From NCBI GenBank assembly GCA_913009315.1, contig CAJVZA010000048.1, positions 1-15,867 on the forward strand: a stretch of DNA of 15,867 nt, given 5' to 3'. The translations under genes were made by a program, and so were the position numbers. Each line of letters begins with the position of its first letter. Within the stretch, counting starts at the first letter, position 1. This document shows, in pieces, positions 8,924 to 15,663 of the stretch. Below the pieces are notes generated by a model, which saw only the letters and a list, made by a program, of their open reading frames with translations, was not told the origin of the DNA and did no database searches. This DNA is from an uncultured Hippea sp. Its GTDB lineage: Bacteria; Campylobacterota_A; Desulfurellia; JAADFJ01.

Positions 8924-9248
8924 TCAAAATCGGCTTTAAAATTTTTCTCTGTTCTCTCTTTGCACCGCCTTTGCTGCCATAATATGTTAAACCATCGTTG
9001 AATGCATAATTCTGTAGTTTTAATATAGAGCTGTTTTTATAAAATCTAACCGTTACAACATCGGCAATTCTTCGAATCTTTTTATTCTGGTTTTCTATAC
9101 GTGCAATATTATAACGTTCCTGAAGTGATAGATTTTTCTGCCAAACAATATATATAGCAAGAAAAGAGATAAGTGATATTATAATAAATCTAAAGGATCT
9201 TATGTTCACAAAACTTTCTGAACCTGCGCTTCCGGTTTCTATTCTCAC
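8877..9248 (-). CDS. ftsL: FtsL-like division protein (small single-pass membrane protein)
   Basis: 123 residues between rsmH and ftsI, the standard position of ftsL. An N-terminal cytoplasmic tail of about 18 residues is followed by one membrane helix (about 19-36). The next stretch (about 38-65) is rich in Leu, Ile, Asn, Glu and Lys and compatible with the short FtsL coiled coil. The C-terminus is basic. FtsL proteins diverge strongly in sequence, so the name rests on size, topology and synteny. In other bacteria FtsL joins FtsB and FtsQ in activating FtsW-FtsI. The start is GTG at 9248-9246, directly after the rsmH stop, with a strong AGGAGG five bases upstream inside the rsmH end, which supports this non-ATG start. 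The 3' end overlaps ftsI. Confidence 0.7.
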   Translation of the reverse strand: MRIETGSAGSESFVNIRSFRFIIISLISFLAIYIVWQKNLSLQERYNIARIENQNKKIRRIADVVTVRFYKNSSILKLQNYAFNDGLTYYGSKGGAKREQRKILKPILIALSGKPASSAVKER

Positions 9249-10163
9249 TTATTCCTCCTTTATTCTTTTCATTATTCTCAATCTTGCGCTTCTTGATCTC
9301 GGATTATCCATTTTTTCTTTTTCGTTCGGAACTACACCCTTTTTGTAAGGCAGTATGGCAATTTTTGCTTCTGCAAACTCTTTGAATGCTCTTTTTACGA
9401 TTCTGTCTTCTATTGAATTAAAGCTTATTACTGCGAGTCTGCCATCAATTTTTAAAAGCTTGAAGGCGGCATGAATCATCGTTTCTAAATTTTCTATTTC
9501 ACGATTTACTACGATTCTTAATGCTAAAAATGTCTTTGTAGCAGGGTGTATTCTCTGCCATTTGTGAAAGCAGGAAGAAACAATTTGCGCAAGCTGAACA
9601 GTTCTGGTAATAGGCATTTTCTGCCTTCTTCTACAGATAGCATGAGAAATAGCTCCCGCTTTTCTTTCATCGACCATCTGCAGCATTTTGAAAATTTTGC
9701 TTTCGCTCCATCTGTTTACAATCTCGGAAGCATTAATGGGATAGGAGCTGTCTAACCGCATATCAAGCGGCTGGTCTGCGTCAAAAGATAAGCCGATCGG
9801 TTCGGCAATCTCGACAGACGAAAATCCCAGATCAGCCAGAATACCTTCTGCGGGGATAAAATCGTTTTGGGCGGCAATCAGGCCAATATCTCTAAAATTC
9901 CCATAAACCAATTTATAGCGTCCTGAAAATCCTTCCTGAGCAAGTGCTTCATCGGCAGCAGTCAATGATTTTTTATTGCAGTCAACACCAAGAAGAAAGT
10001 TCTTCTCATTAGATTTCAGAATTATTTTACTGTGTCCGGCCATCCCCACCGTCAAATCGATATATTTTCCGGCAATTTCTGAAAATGAGGCTACGATATC
10101 CGGCATAACCGGAATATGGGTAAATTTTGTGCCGTCATTGGTTTGCAATTCAAAATCAATCAT
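9249..10163 (-). CDS. rsmH: RsmH (MraW), 16S rRNA cytosine-1402 N4-methyltransferase
   Basis: S-adenosylmethionine-dependent enzyme that methylates N4 of C1402 in the decoding region of 16S rRNA. It has 304 residues. HIPVM (16-20), the SAM-binding motif around DLTVGMAGHS (36-45), DLGFSS (111-116), LSFDADQPLDMRLD (125-138), HPATKTFLALRIVVN (206-220), ISFNSIEDRIVK (246-257) and NPRSRSARLR (287-296) follow the family order. Two motifs are off consensus: MAGHS where GGGHS-like sequence is usual, and SFNSIEDR where SFHSLEDR is nearly always seen. ATG overlaps the mraZ stop by one base (TGATG). The whole scaffold is present, so I expect an active enzyme, but the His-to-Asn change merits a check. 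Confidence 0.95.
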   Translation of the reverse strand: MIDFELQTNDGTKFTHIPVMPDIVASFSEIAGKYIDLTVGMAGHSKIILKSNEKNFLLGVDCNKKSLTAADEALAQEGFSGRYKLVYGNFRDIGLIAAQNDFIPAEGILADLGFSSVEIAEPIGLSFDADQPLDMRLDSSYPINASEIVNRWSESKIFKMLQMVDERKAGAISHAICRRRQKMPITRTVQLAQIVSSCFHKWQRIHPATKTFLALRIVVNREIENLETMIHAAFKLLKIDGRLAVISFNSIEDRIVKRAFKEFAEAKIAILPYKKGVVPNEKEKMDNPRSRSARLRIMKRIKEE

Positions 10164-10609
10164 CAGAAAATACCCAGCTTTGAAATTGACTCGGTTATGA
10201 GGTCCTGATTATCTTCAATCGTCTTTTTTGTGTCATGCCAACGCTTTTTATCCCATATCTCTATATGATCAAGATTGCCGATTATCATTACATCGCGATT
10301 CAAACCGGCATACTCCATGAGAAACGGTGCAACCGTTATTCTTCCATGACTATCTATCGACGATTCGCTGGCGCCCGAAAAGAACAGCCTAAGAAATTGG
10401 CGCGCCTGCTTGTTGGACAGAGGCAAGGTTCTGGCCTTTTCTTCTATTTTCTGCCAAATCGGATCAGGATATACAAAAACCGATTGGTCTAAAGAGGTTA
10501 ACACTAAAATATCAGAGGCATAATCCTTTTTTATCTGCTCTCTGAACCGCGAAGGAATGCTTACTCTTCCTTTAGAATCGATTGTAAAATTATATCTACC
10601 TCGAAACAT
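10163..10609 (-). CDS. mraZ: MraZ, transcriptional regulator of the dcw cluster
   Basis: 148 residues with two AbrB/SpoVT-like (SWIB-swap) half-domains, each marked by a DSxGR motif: DSKGRVSIP (11-19) and DSHGRITV (86-93). In characterised bacteria MraZ forms a ring-shaped oligomer that binds short direct repeats upstream of its own gene and usually represses the dcw operon. Its position as first gene, right after a promoter with GGATA-type repeats, fits autoregulation. The ATG at 10609-10607 has AAGGGG four bases upstream. Length and motifs are normal. Confidence 0.95.
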   Translation of the reverse strand: MFRGRYNFTIDSKGRVSIPSRFREQIKKDYASDILVLTSLDQSVFVYPDPIWQKIEEKARTLPLSNKQARQFLRLFFSGASESSIDSHGRITVAPFLMEYAGLNRDVMIIGNLDHIEIWDKKRWHDTKKTIEDNQDLITESISKLGIF

Positions 10610-10610
10610 T

Positions 10611-10637
10611 TATCCCCTTCTATCCCATTTCATATCC
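10611..10637 (-). promoter_or_regulatory. Candidate MraZ operator: three GGATA repeats
   Basis: On the minus strand GGATA occurs at 10637-10633, 10625-10621 and 10615-10611, with spacings of 12 and 10 bases. The two proximal copies sit in TGGGATA and GGGGATA, exactly one helical turn apart. Known MraZ sites are direct repeats of a G-rich TGGG-type core at about 10-base spacing just upstream of mraZ. The array lies between the -10 and the start codon and overlaps the ribosome binding site. The assignment is inferred from pattern and position. Confidence 0.55.
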
Positions 10638-10638
10638 T

Positions 10639-10665
10639 TTTATACCATAAATATACTTTTGTCAA
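10639..10665 (-). promoter_or_regulatory. Candidate sigma-70-type promoter of the dcw operon
   Basis: The minus strand has a perfect TTGACA -35 (10665-10660), a 15-base spacer and TATAAA (10644-10639) preceded by TGG, making an extended -10. The spacer is shorter than the usual 17 bases, which the extended -10 could offset. Transcription would start around 10632, giving a leader of about 22 bases that contains the candidate MraZ repeats. Confidence 0.6.
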
Positions 10666-10678
10666 CCATTTTATTACT

Positions 10679-10723
10679 TTATTTAGAATTATTTTTAAAC
10701 ATCTTGGGGTCGTGTCTTTGCAT
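10679..10723 (-). other. 14-codon mini-frame with good ribosome binding site upstream of mraZ
   Basis: ATG at 10723-10721 is followed by 14 sense codons and TAA at 10681-10679. AAGGAG (10738-10733) sits nine bases upstream, a good Shine-Dalgarno spacing. It lies upstream of the mraZ -35, so it would need another transcript. Its first codons fall in the 13-base direct-repeat sequence, so it is more likely a by-product of that repeat than a functional leader peptide. Confidence 0.2.
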
Positions 10724-11068
10724 TTGACAAAACTCCTTAATTTTATCCGTATTAACTAAGACCGACAGGCTTATTTCTCTGTCGTTGATTGAAAACAAGG
10801 GTATCTCTAAAAGTTCTATGCGGATCTATAGAAGACATACATGTGGAAGCATATAGCCCTCAGAATTACCCTTAATTTTCTATACGCTTTATCAGAAGAT
10901 TTTCTTAACGCCTTTTCTCAAATGCGGAACAGAAGAAAAGAGAACACAGGCAGGATGCCTGTGATACATTAAAGATTGCTTTGATGACTTTTTAATCAAT
11001 CAAAAAGTAAGAAAGAATCTTCAAAGAGTAATGAGAAAGACCGGACATCCATGAATCGTGTCTTTGCA
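10710..11068. repeat. Repeat-bounded stretch in the divergent intergenic region
   Basis: The 13-base sequence TCGTGTCTTTGCA occurs twice in direct orientation, at 10710-10722 and 11056-11068, 346 bases apart. Between the copies lie a short inverted repeat (CGACAG at 10763-10768 with CTGTCG at 10779-10784), the perfect palindrome at 10945-10963 and an AT-rich ACTTTTT/AAAAAGT inverted pair (10987-10993 and 11002-11008). I find no long reading frame on either strand and no recognisable RNA gene. It may be a decayed non-autonomous element or REP-type sequence. No transposase is present and element identity is unproven. Confidence 0.45.
10945..10963. repeat. Perfect palindrome, 8-base arms and 3-base loop
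   Basis: CACAGGCA, GGA, TGCCTGTG form a perfect eight-pair hairpin. There is no run of T on either side, so an intrinsic terminator is unlikely. The form fits a small dispersed palindromic repeat. It sits in the gene-free region between mraZ and the RemA-family gene. Confidence 0.6.
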
Positions 11069-11176
11069 GGCTGTTGAGACCTGACATTGTTGTTGCTAAT
11101 AAGACCACTGCAAAATAAACAAATTCAGAGCTTATTGTGCAGCATTCTCATAATAATAAATTAATAAAGATATTCT

Positions 11177-11205
11177 TTGACAATATAGTTTGATAATTGT
11201 TGAAT
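11177..11205 (+). promoter_or_regulatory. Candidate promoter of the remA-gmk-rpoZ-rel-hemW operon
   Basis: TTGACA at 11177-11182 is a perfect -35. With the standard 17-base spacer the -10 is TTGAAT (11200-11205), four of six matches. Transcription would start near 11212, about 28-46 bases before the two possible starts of the first gene. The weak -10 leaves room for regulation. An eight-base inverted repeat, AATTGTTG (11195-11202) and CAACAATT (11244-11251), links the -10 to the first codons. Confidence 0.4.
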
Positions 11206-11239
11206 GTTGTCGCAAGAACATGTTGCAAAAATCTAAAAA

Positions 11240-11491
11240 ATGACAACAATTAGAAACATGGAAATAATAAGCGTTGGATTTGGAAATTTTGTTATGAAAA
11301 ACAGGATAGTTGCAGTAATTAAAGTCGGTTCGATTCCGATAAAAAAAATAAAAGAAGAAGCAGACAAAAATGGAAAATGTATTGACGTGACCGGAGGGCG
11401 TAAAACAAAATCTATTATCTTTTCGGATTCCGGTGATATTATACTTTCAGCGCTATCTACCGACACAATAAGGGACCGTATAAATAACTGA
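11240..11491 (+). CDS. remA: RemA/DUF370-family regulatory protein
   Basis: 83 residues (77 if translation starts at the ATG at 11258). The pattern is that of the RemA/DUF370 family: VGFGNFV near the N-terminus, then PIKKIKEEA, then a GGRKTKSIIFSDSG segment, then ILSALSTDTIRDRI. In Bacillus subtilis RemA is a DNA-binding activator of biofilm matrix genes; in most other phyla the role is unknown, so the symbol denotes family only. Its place directly before gmk and rpoZ is a recurrent arrangement. Neither start has a convincing Shine-Dalgarno; by alignment from memory, GFGN lies close to the N-terminus in relatives, which favours 11258. The TGA overlaps the gmk ATG by one base (TGATG). No yicC-like gene precedes it, although yicC is common at this locus elsewhere. 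Confidence 0.85.
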   Translation: MTTIRNMEIISVGFGNFVMKNRIVAVIKVGSIPIKKIKEEADKNGKCIDVTGGRKTKSIIFSDSGDIILSALSTDTIRDRINN

Positions 11492-12108
11492 TGTTATTTG
11501 TTATTTCCGGACCAACCGGATCCGGTAAAACTACTATCGCAAAAGAGGTTACGAAAAACAGGTCTATAAAAAAAACCATATCTCATACCACGAGAAAGAA
11601 GCGGAAAGGTGAAATTCAATCGGTTGATTATGTTTTTGTTTCCGATAAACAGTTTCAGCAAATGATAGATAATCATGAGTTCGTGGAGTATGAAAAGGTT
11701 CACAATCACTATTATGGAACATCAAAGGCAACGTTGAAATCGGTAGTTCCGTCACAAGACACAATTTTGACTATAGATGTTAAGGGGGCTCTAAATATAA
11801 AAAAGGAGTATGAAAATTCTTCTCTCATCTTTATTCTTCCGCCTGATTTCTCTATATGGGAAAAAAGGCTGAAGCAGAGAGGAGACATTGTTGATGATGA
11901 TATGAAAATCAGAATGAAAACCGCCCTGTTTGAGATTGAGCGTTTCGATAAATTTGATTATGTAATAATTAACGAAAATCTTGATCAAAGCATACGATTT
12001 GTATCTGAAATAATAGATTCATCGAAACTCAGAATTTCAGCTGTACGCAAAGAAATGAGGCTATTCGCCGATAAATTGAAAAATGAAATAAGGAGAAAAT
12101 ATCTATGA
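11491..12108 (+). CDS. gmk: Guanylate kinase
   Basis: Phosphorylates GMP to GDP with ATP in the cytoplasm, feeding GTP, dGTP and (p)ppGpp synthesis. 205 residues, normal for the family. P-loop GPTGSGKTT at 7-15; GMP-binding region SHTTRKKRKGE (31-41) with DYVFV; FVEYEKVHNHYYGTSK (64-79); TIDVKGALNIK (94-104), where relatives usually have DVQGA; and the lid segment RLKQRGD (126-132). ATG overlaps the preceding stop, so translation is probably coupled; AGGGA lies too far upstream to serve well. The TGA overlaps the rpoZ ATG by four bases. Its position two genes before rel links guanine nucleotide supply with (p)ppGpp synthesis. Confidence 0.96.
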   Translation: MLFVISGPTGSGKTTIAKEVTKNRSIKKTISHTTRKKRKGEIQSVDYVFVSDKQFQQMIDNHEFVEYEKVHNHYYGTSKATLKSVVPSQDTILTIDVKGALNIKKEYENSSLIFILPPDFSIWEKRLKQRGDIVDDDMKIRMKTALFEIERFDKFDYVIINENLDQSIRFVSEIIDSSKLRISAVRKEMRLFADKLKNEIRRKYL

Positions 12109-12299
12109 ATATTGCTATGCTTGAGGAAAAACTTTTAGATAAGTATGTTGATCGCTATGTTGTTGCGAAAGCCGTAGGAAAAAGAGCGGTTCAAATCAGA
12201 CAGAATGAACTGATCTTTCAGACGAACAAAAAAAGGCACAAGAATATTATTGAAGCTACAGTTGAGCTCGCGGAAGGAAAAGCTAAGATTATTTGGTAG
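12105..12299 (+). CDS. rpoZ: RNA polymerase omega subunit
   Basis: 64 residues, at the short end for omega. The segment YVVAKAVGKRAVQIRQ (18-33) matches the conserved helix around the AAKRARQI-type motif, and NIIEATVELAEGKAKI (47-62) matches the C-terminal EIAEGKI segment. Omega assists assembly of the beta-prime subunit and in proteobacteria contributes to a (p)ppGpp-binding site on RNA polymerase, which suits its place just before rel. ATG lies in ATGA overlapping the gmk stop, with AGGAG about nine bases upstream. Divergence and shortness are the only reservations; synteny with gmk and rel makes the call firm. Confidence 0.9.
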   Translation: MNIAMLEEKLLDKYVDRYVVAKAVGKRAVQIRQNELIFQTNKKRHKNIIEATVELAEGKAKIIW

Positions 12300-12320
12300 C
12301 AATCACCACGCTATTTTAAC

Positions 12321-12325
12321 GGAGG
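12321..12325 (+). promoter_or_regulatory. Shine-Dalgarno of rel, pointing at an ATA codon
   Basis: GGAGG at 12321-12325 is followed after six bases (cataat) by ATA at 12332-12334 in the rel frame. An in-frame TAA at 12317-12319 closes the frame just upstream. No ATG in any frame, and no in-frame GTG or TTG, occurs between rpoZ and codon 50 of rel. This site therefore decides the start. Confidence 0.65.
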
Positions 12326-12331
12326 CATAAT

Positions 12332-14470
12332 ATAACATCAGATAATCCGACAATAGAGGAGATCAAAAAACACTTCAATAGTCAAGACGCGGCTTTTATC
12401 GAAAAAGCATATCTGTTTGCCATAGATGCACATAAGGGGCAAAAACGATCTTCCGGCGAAGATTATATAACTCATCCGGTGGCTGTTGCTGCAATTGTTG
12501 CAGAACTTATTAACGATCCGGCAAGTGTAGTATCGGCGCTGCTTCATGATGTTGTAGAGGATACGACTGTCAACCTTAGTGACATAAAAAACAGTTTTGG
12601 TAAAGAAGCGTCCGACATAGTTAATGCCCTTACAAAATTAAACAGAATAAACTATCACAGCAAAGAAGACGCCCAGGCGGAAAATTTTCGAAAGATGATA
12701 GTTGCTATGGCAAATGATCTTAGAGCAATAATCATTAAGATATGCGACAGGCTGCACAATATGCGGACATTACATCATCTTGACGAAAAAAGACAGGTGA
12801 GAATTGCAAAAGAAACAGTCGATATATATGCACCGCTTGCACACAGACTTGGACTTGGTGTTGTAAAGGCGGAGCTTGAAGACTTATCGCTCAAATATTT
12901 AAAACCTGACGCTTATTATACTATCGCCAAAGAGCTCCAGGAAAAAAGAATAGAAAGAGAGTCTCATATCAAAGAGGTAATAACCGAGATCAAAATACTG
13001 TTAGATAAACATAAAATAAAATACCGCATAGAAGGCAGAGCGAAGCATATATACAGTATATGCAAAAAGATGGAAAAAAATTCCATCGACATAAAAGATA
13101 TAAATCTGATATACGATCTTTTTGCTGTAAGAGTAATTACCGAAGACATAAAATCATGTTATATGGTTCTGGGTATCATTCATCCCCGATTCAAGCTTGT
13201 TCCGGGAAGATTCAAAGATTACATCGCTCTTCCGAAAGCCAATATGTACCAATCGCTGCACACAACAGTATTTGCACCTTCCGGACGAGTGGTTGAAATA
13301 CAGATAAGAACAGAACAGATGGACAATGTAGCAAAAAACGGAATCGCCGTTCACTGGAGATACAAAGAAGGAGGAAAATTTAACCTTCTTGATAAAAGAT
13401 TTGTCTGGATGAAACATCTTTTGCAGTGGCAAAAAGATCTAAAAAATTCAAAAGAATTTCTCGGCAGCATGAAAATTGATCTCATGGCAGATGAAATTTA
13501 TGTGTTTACTCCTAATGGCGATCTTAAGGTACTTCCAAGAGGCTCAAACGTAATTGATTTTGCCTATAGTATTCACACTGCAGTTGGTGACGAATGCACC
13601 GGAGCAATCGTGAACGGCAAAATGGTTCCTCTTAAAACTCAACTTAAAACAGGCAACATTGTCAGTATCATTACCTCCAAGAATCATCATCCCTCAAAAG
13701 ATTGGCTTGCAATTGTAAAAACATCAAAAGCAAAAAATAAGATCCGTCAGTGGATACGAAACAAAGAAAGAGAAAGCGCAATAGCTATAGGAAAAGAGAT
13801 GCTTGTAAGCAGACTTAAAGAGATAGGCATAAGCCTCCATGAATATTCTAAATCTCCGGAAACAATAGAGCTGCTGAAAAGATTAGGCCGCAAGAATATT
13901 GAAGATCTCTATGTAGATATAGGAAACGGAAAACTTTCCGTTGCAACCGCGGTAAAACATTTTTACAAAGAAAAAAAAGCGGCAAAAAAGGCAGGTTCAA
14001 ATAAACCGACCGTACCCGGATCACCGATAGTTATCGACGGACTTTACTTAGATAATCTGATGGTAAATCTTGCGAGATGCTGCAATCCTGTACCGGGAGA
14101 CAAAATTGTCGGTTTTGTAACAAGAGGCAGGGGAGTAACTATTCATAGAATGGAATGCTCAAATCTCGATAATCTTATGCTGGAAAAAGACAGACTGGTC
14201 AATGTAAAGTGGAAAACCATTTCCGAAACCTTCAATGTTTCTCTATGCGTTACGACGGCTGATAAAGTAGGAATGCTTGCAAAACTGACATCCGTTATAG
14301 GATCAAGGGGAATCAATATTGTAAATGTGGCGCTTTCAACAGATGATATACAAAAAGTTACAACGGTTAAATTTGTTTTAGGCATAAAATCCAATAAGCA
14401 GATCAACGCTCTTGTGCAGATTCTGAGATCATTGGAAGACATTATTTCCGTAGAACGTATCATAAACTGA
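12332..14470 (+). CDS. rel: Rel (RelA/SpoT) bifunctional (p)ppGpp synthetase/hydrolase, apparent ATA start
   Basis: Makes and degrades (p)ppGpp, the stringent-response alarmone. From the ATA start it has 712 residues. The HD hydrolase domain contains AHKGQKRSSGEDYITHP (33-49) and LLHDVVEDT (70-78). The synthetase domain contains RAKHIYSICKKM (236-247), YDLFAVRVI (261-269) and GRFKDYIALPKANMYQSLHTT (292-312). RFKD is the form found in bifunctional Rel enzymes rather than synthetase-only RelA. Then come the TGS domain (about 388-450), a zinc-finger-like CC motif (LARCCNPVPG, 580-589) and a C-terminal ACT domain (about 637-708). The first conventional start, GTG at 12479, would remove 49 residues including conserved HD-domain sequence, so I reject it. 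Whether ATA is used, or is a mutation or sequencing error, is open. hemW starts directly after the TGA. Confidence 0.93.
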   Translation: MTSDNPTIEEIKKHFNSQDAAFIEKAYLFAIDAHKGQKRSSGEDYITHPVAVAAIVAELINDPASVVSALLHDVVEDTTVNLSDIKNSFGKEASDIVNALTKLNRINYHSKEDAQAENFRKMIVAMANDLRAIIIKICDRLHNMRTLHHLDEKRQVRIAKETVDIYAPLAHRLGLGVVKAELEDLSLKYLKPDAYYTIAKELQEKRIERESHIKEVITEIKILLDKHKIKYRIEGRAKHIYSICKKMEKNSIDIKDINLIYDLFAVRVITEDIKSCYMVLGIIHPRFKLVPGRFKDYIALPKANMYQSLHTTVFAPSGRVVEIQIRTEQMDNVAKNGIAVHWRYKEGGKFNLLDKRFVWMKHLLQWQKDLKNSKEFLGSMKIDLMADEIYVFTPNGDLKVLPRGSNVIDFAYSIHTAVGDECTGAIVNGKMVPLKTQLKTGNIVSIITSKNHHPSKDWLAIVKTSKAKNKIRQWIRNKERESAIAIGKEMLVSRLKEIGISLHEYSKSPETIELLKRLGRKNIEDLYVDIGNGKLSVATAVKHFYKEKKAAKKAGSNKPTVPGSPIVIDGLYLDNLMVNLARCCNPVPGDKIVGFVTRGRGVTIHRMECSNLDNLMLEKDRLVNVKWKTISETFNVSLCVTTADKVGMLAKLTSVIGSRGINIVNVALSTDDIQKVTTVKFVLGIKSNKQINALVQILRSLEDIISVERIIN

Positions 14471-15601
14471 GTGTCTTACATCTATATACATATCCCTTTC
14501 TGCAGAAAAAAATGCCCGTATTGCAATTTTGTTTCTTTTGCAAATCAAGATAATATAGATCGCTATATTGCACTTCTAAAAACAGAAATCTCTCTCAAAA
14601 AACAGAATAAATCCATTGATCGTGCCGCATCCATCTATTTCGGAGGCGGAACTCCATCATTTCTCGGCAGCGAAAGGTTAAACGATATTTTATCGGCTTT
14701 GAAGCAATCTTTTTATATTGATAAAGCTACGGAAATAACCGTAGAATCAAATCCATCGGATTTGAGTCTTGCCTATCTCTCCGCACTCAGGAAAATGGGA
14801 ATAAACAGAATCAGTATCGGAACACAATCTTTTTCAGATAGCGATCTGTCATTTCTCGGAAGAACTCATGACGCAAGGTCATCAGAAAAATCAATAAAAA
14901 ATGCGCATGAAGCAGGTTTTGATAATATTTCTATAGACCTTATATATGGTTTTAACAATCAAAGCAAAGAGCAGTTTATGGATAATTTGAAAATAGCAGC
15001 AGAATTTCCAATAACCCATATCTCCATCTATTGTCTTTCCGTAGAGGATGGCACACTTTTTTATCATCGCGAAAAAACAGGTAAAAAAATGGCATCATCA
15101 GATGAATTATCCTCGGAAATTTACATAGACAGCGTAAAATTTCTCAAAAAAAACGGATTTCATCATTACGAAATCTCTAACTTTGCAAAAAACAGATGCG
15201 AGTCAATACACAACATCAACTATTGGCAGGAGGGTGAATATTGGGGATTTGGATTATCTGCATCAAGCTATCTAAAAGGCAGGAGAATCAAAAATACCGA
15301 AAATTATAATGAATATGCAGATATGCTCCATAATGGAAAATTTCCTGTTGAATACACAGAAAAGCTTTGCAGAAAAGACAGAATGTCTGAAGAGCTGATA
15401 TTAGGTCTTAGATTAACAAAAGGTATAAACTGGAGCAGATTCAGGCAGAAATACGGTGATCTCGAAAAATTCAGCATAATTGAAAGCAGAATAGACAGAT
15501 GGATAACACTGAAAATGCTCAAAATGAAAAACGGCTGCCTGTCGCTTGTCTTTCCTCAGGGAATTATCTTATCTAATGAGGTATTTGTGGATATGTTATA
15601 A
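14471..15601 (+). CDS. hemW: HemW, radical-SAM heme chaperone (HemN-like)
   Basis: 376 residues, typical of HemW. The radical-SAM cluster motif CRKKCPYC (C11, C15, C18) lies in the HIPFC context, followed by YFGGGTPS (56-63), VESNP (91-95), RISIGTQSF (113-121) and IDLIYG (155-160). HYEISNFA (232-239) and HNINYW (247-252) are typical of the HemW/HemN C-terminal region. HemW-type proteins bind heme and are thought to deliver it; many are misannotated as the oxygen-independent coproporphyrinogen oxidase HemN. The start is GTG at 14471-14473, directly after the rel stop with no clear Shine-Dalgarno, so translation is probably coupled. It is the last gene of the right block, and I see no terminator after it. 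Confidence 0.92.
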   Translation: MSYIYIHIPFCRKKCPYCNFVSFANQDNIDRYIALLKTEISLKKQNKSIDRAASIYFGGGTPSFLGSERLNDILSALKQSFYIDKATEITVESNPSDLSLAYLSALRKMGINRISIGTQSFSDSDLSFLGRTHDARSSEKSIKNAHEAGFDNISIDLIYGFNNQSKEQFMDNLKIAAEFPITHISIYCLSVEDGTLFYHREKTGKKMASSDELSSEIYIDSVKFLKKNGFHHYEISNFAKNRCESIHNINYWQEGEYWGFGLSASSYLKGRRIKNTENYNEYADMLHNGKFPVEYTEKLCRKDRMSEELILGLRLTKGINWSRFRQKYGDLEKFSIIESRIDRWITLKMLKMKNGCLSLVFPQGIILSNEVFVDML

Positions 15602-15663
15602 CTTTTGCAGTTAGGATCTCTTATTTGCAATGAAGTCTAATCTCTTCCATTATTCCAAGCTTA

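Noticed and set aside
10987-11008. ACTTTTT/AAAAAGT inverted pair as an intrinsic terminator
   Set aside because: The stem is almost all A-T, has an eight-base loop and no T run, and is not at the end of a gene.
10610-11239. Replication origin in the divergent intergenic region
   Set aside because: Only two poor matches to a DnaA box (TTATCCCCT and TTATCCGTA) are present, with no cluster and no dnaA, dnaN or gidA nearby.
12479-14470. GTG at 12479 as the start of rel
   Set aside because: It would remove conserved hydrolase-domain residues encoded just upstream in the same open frame.
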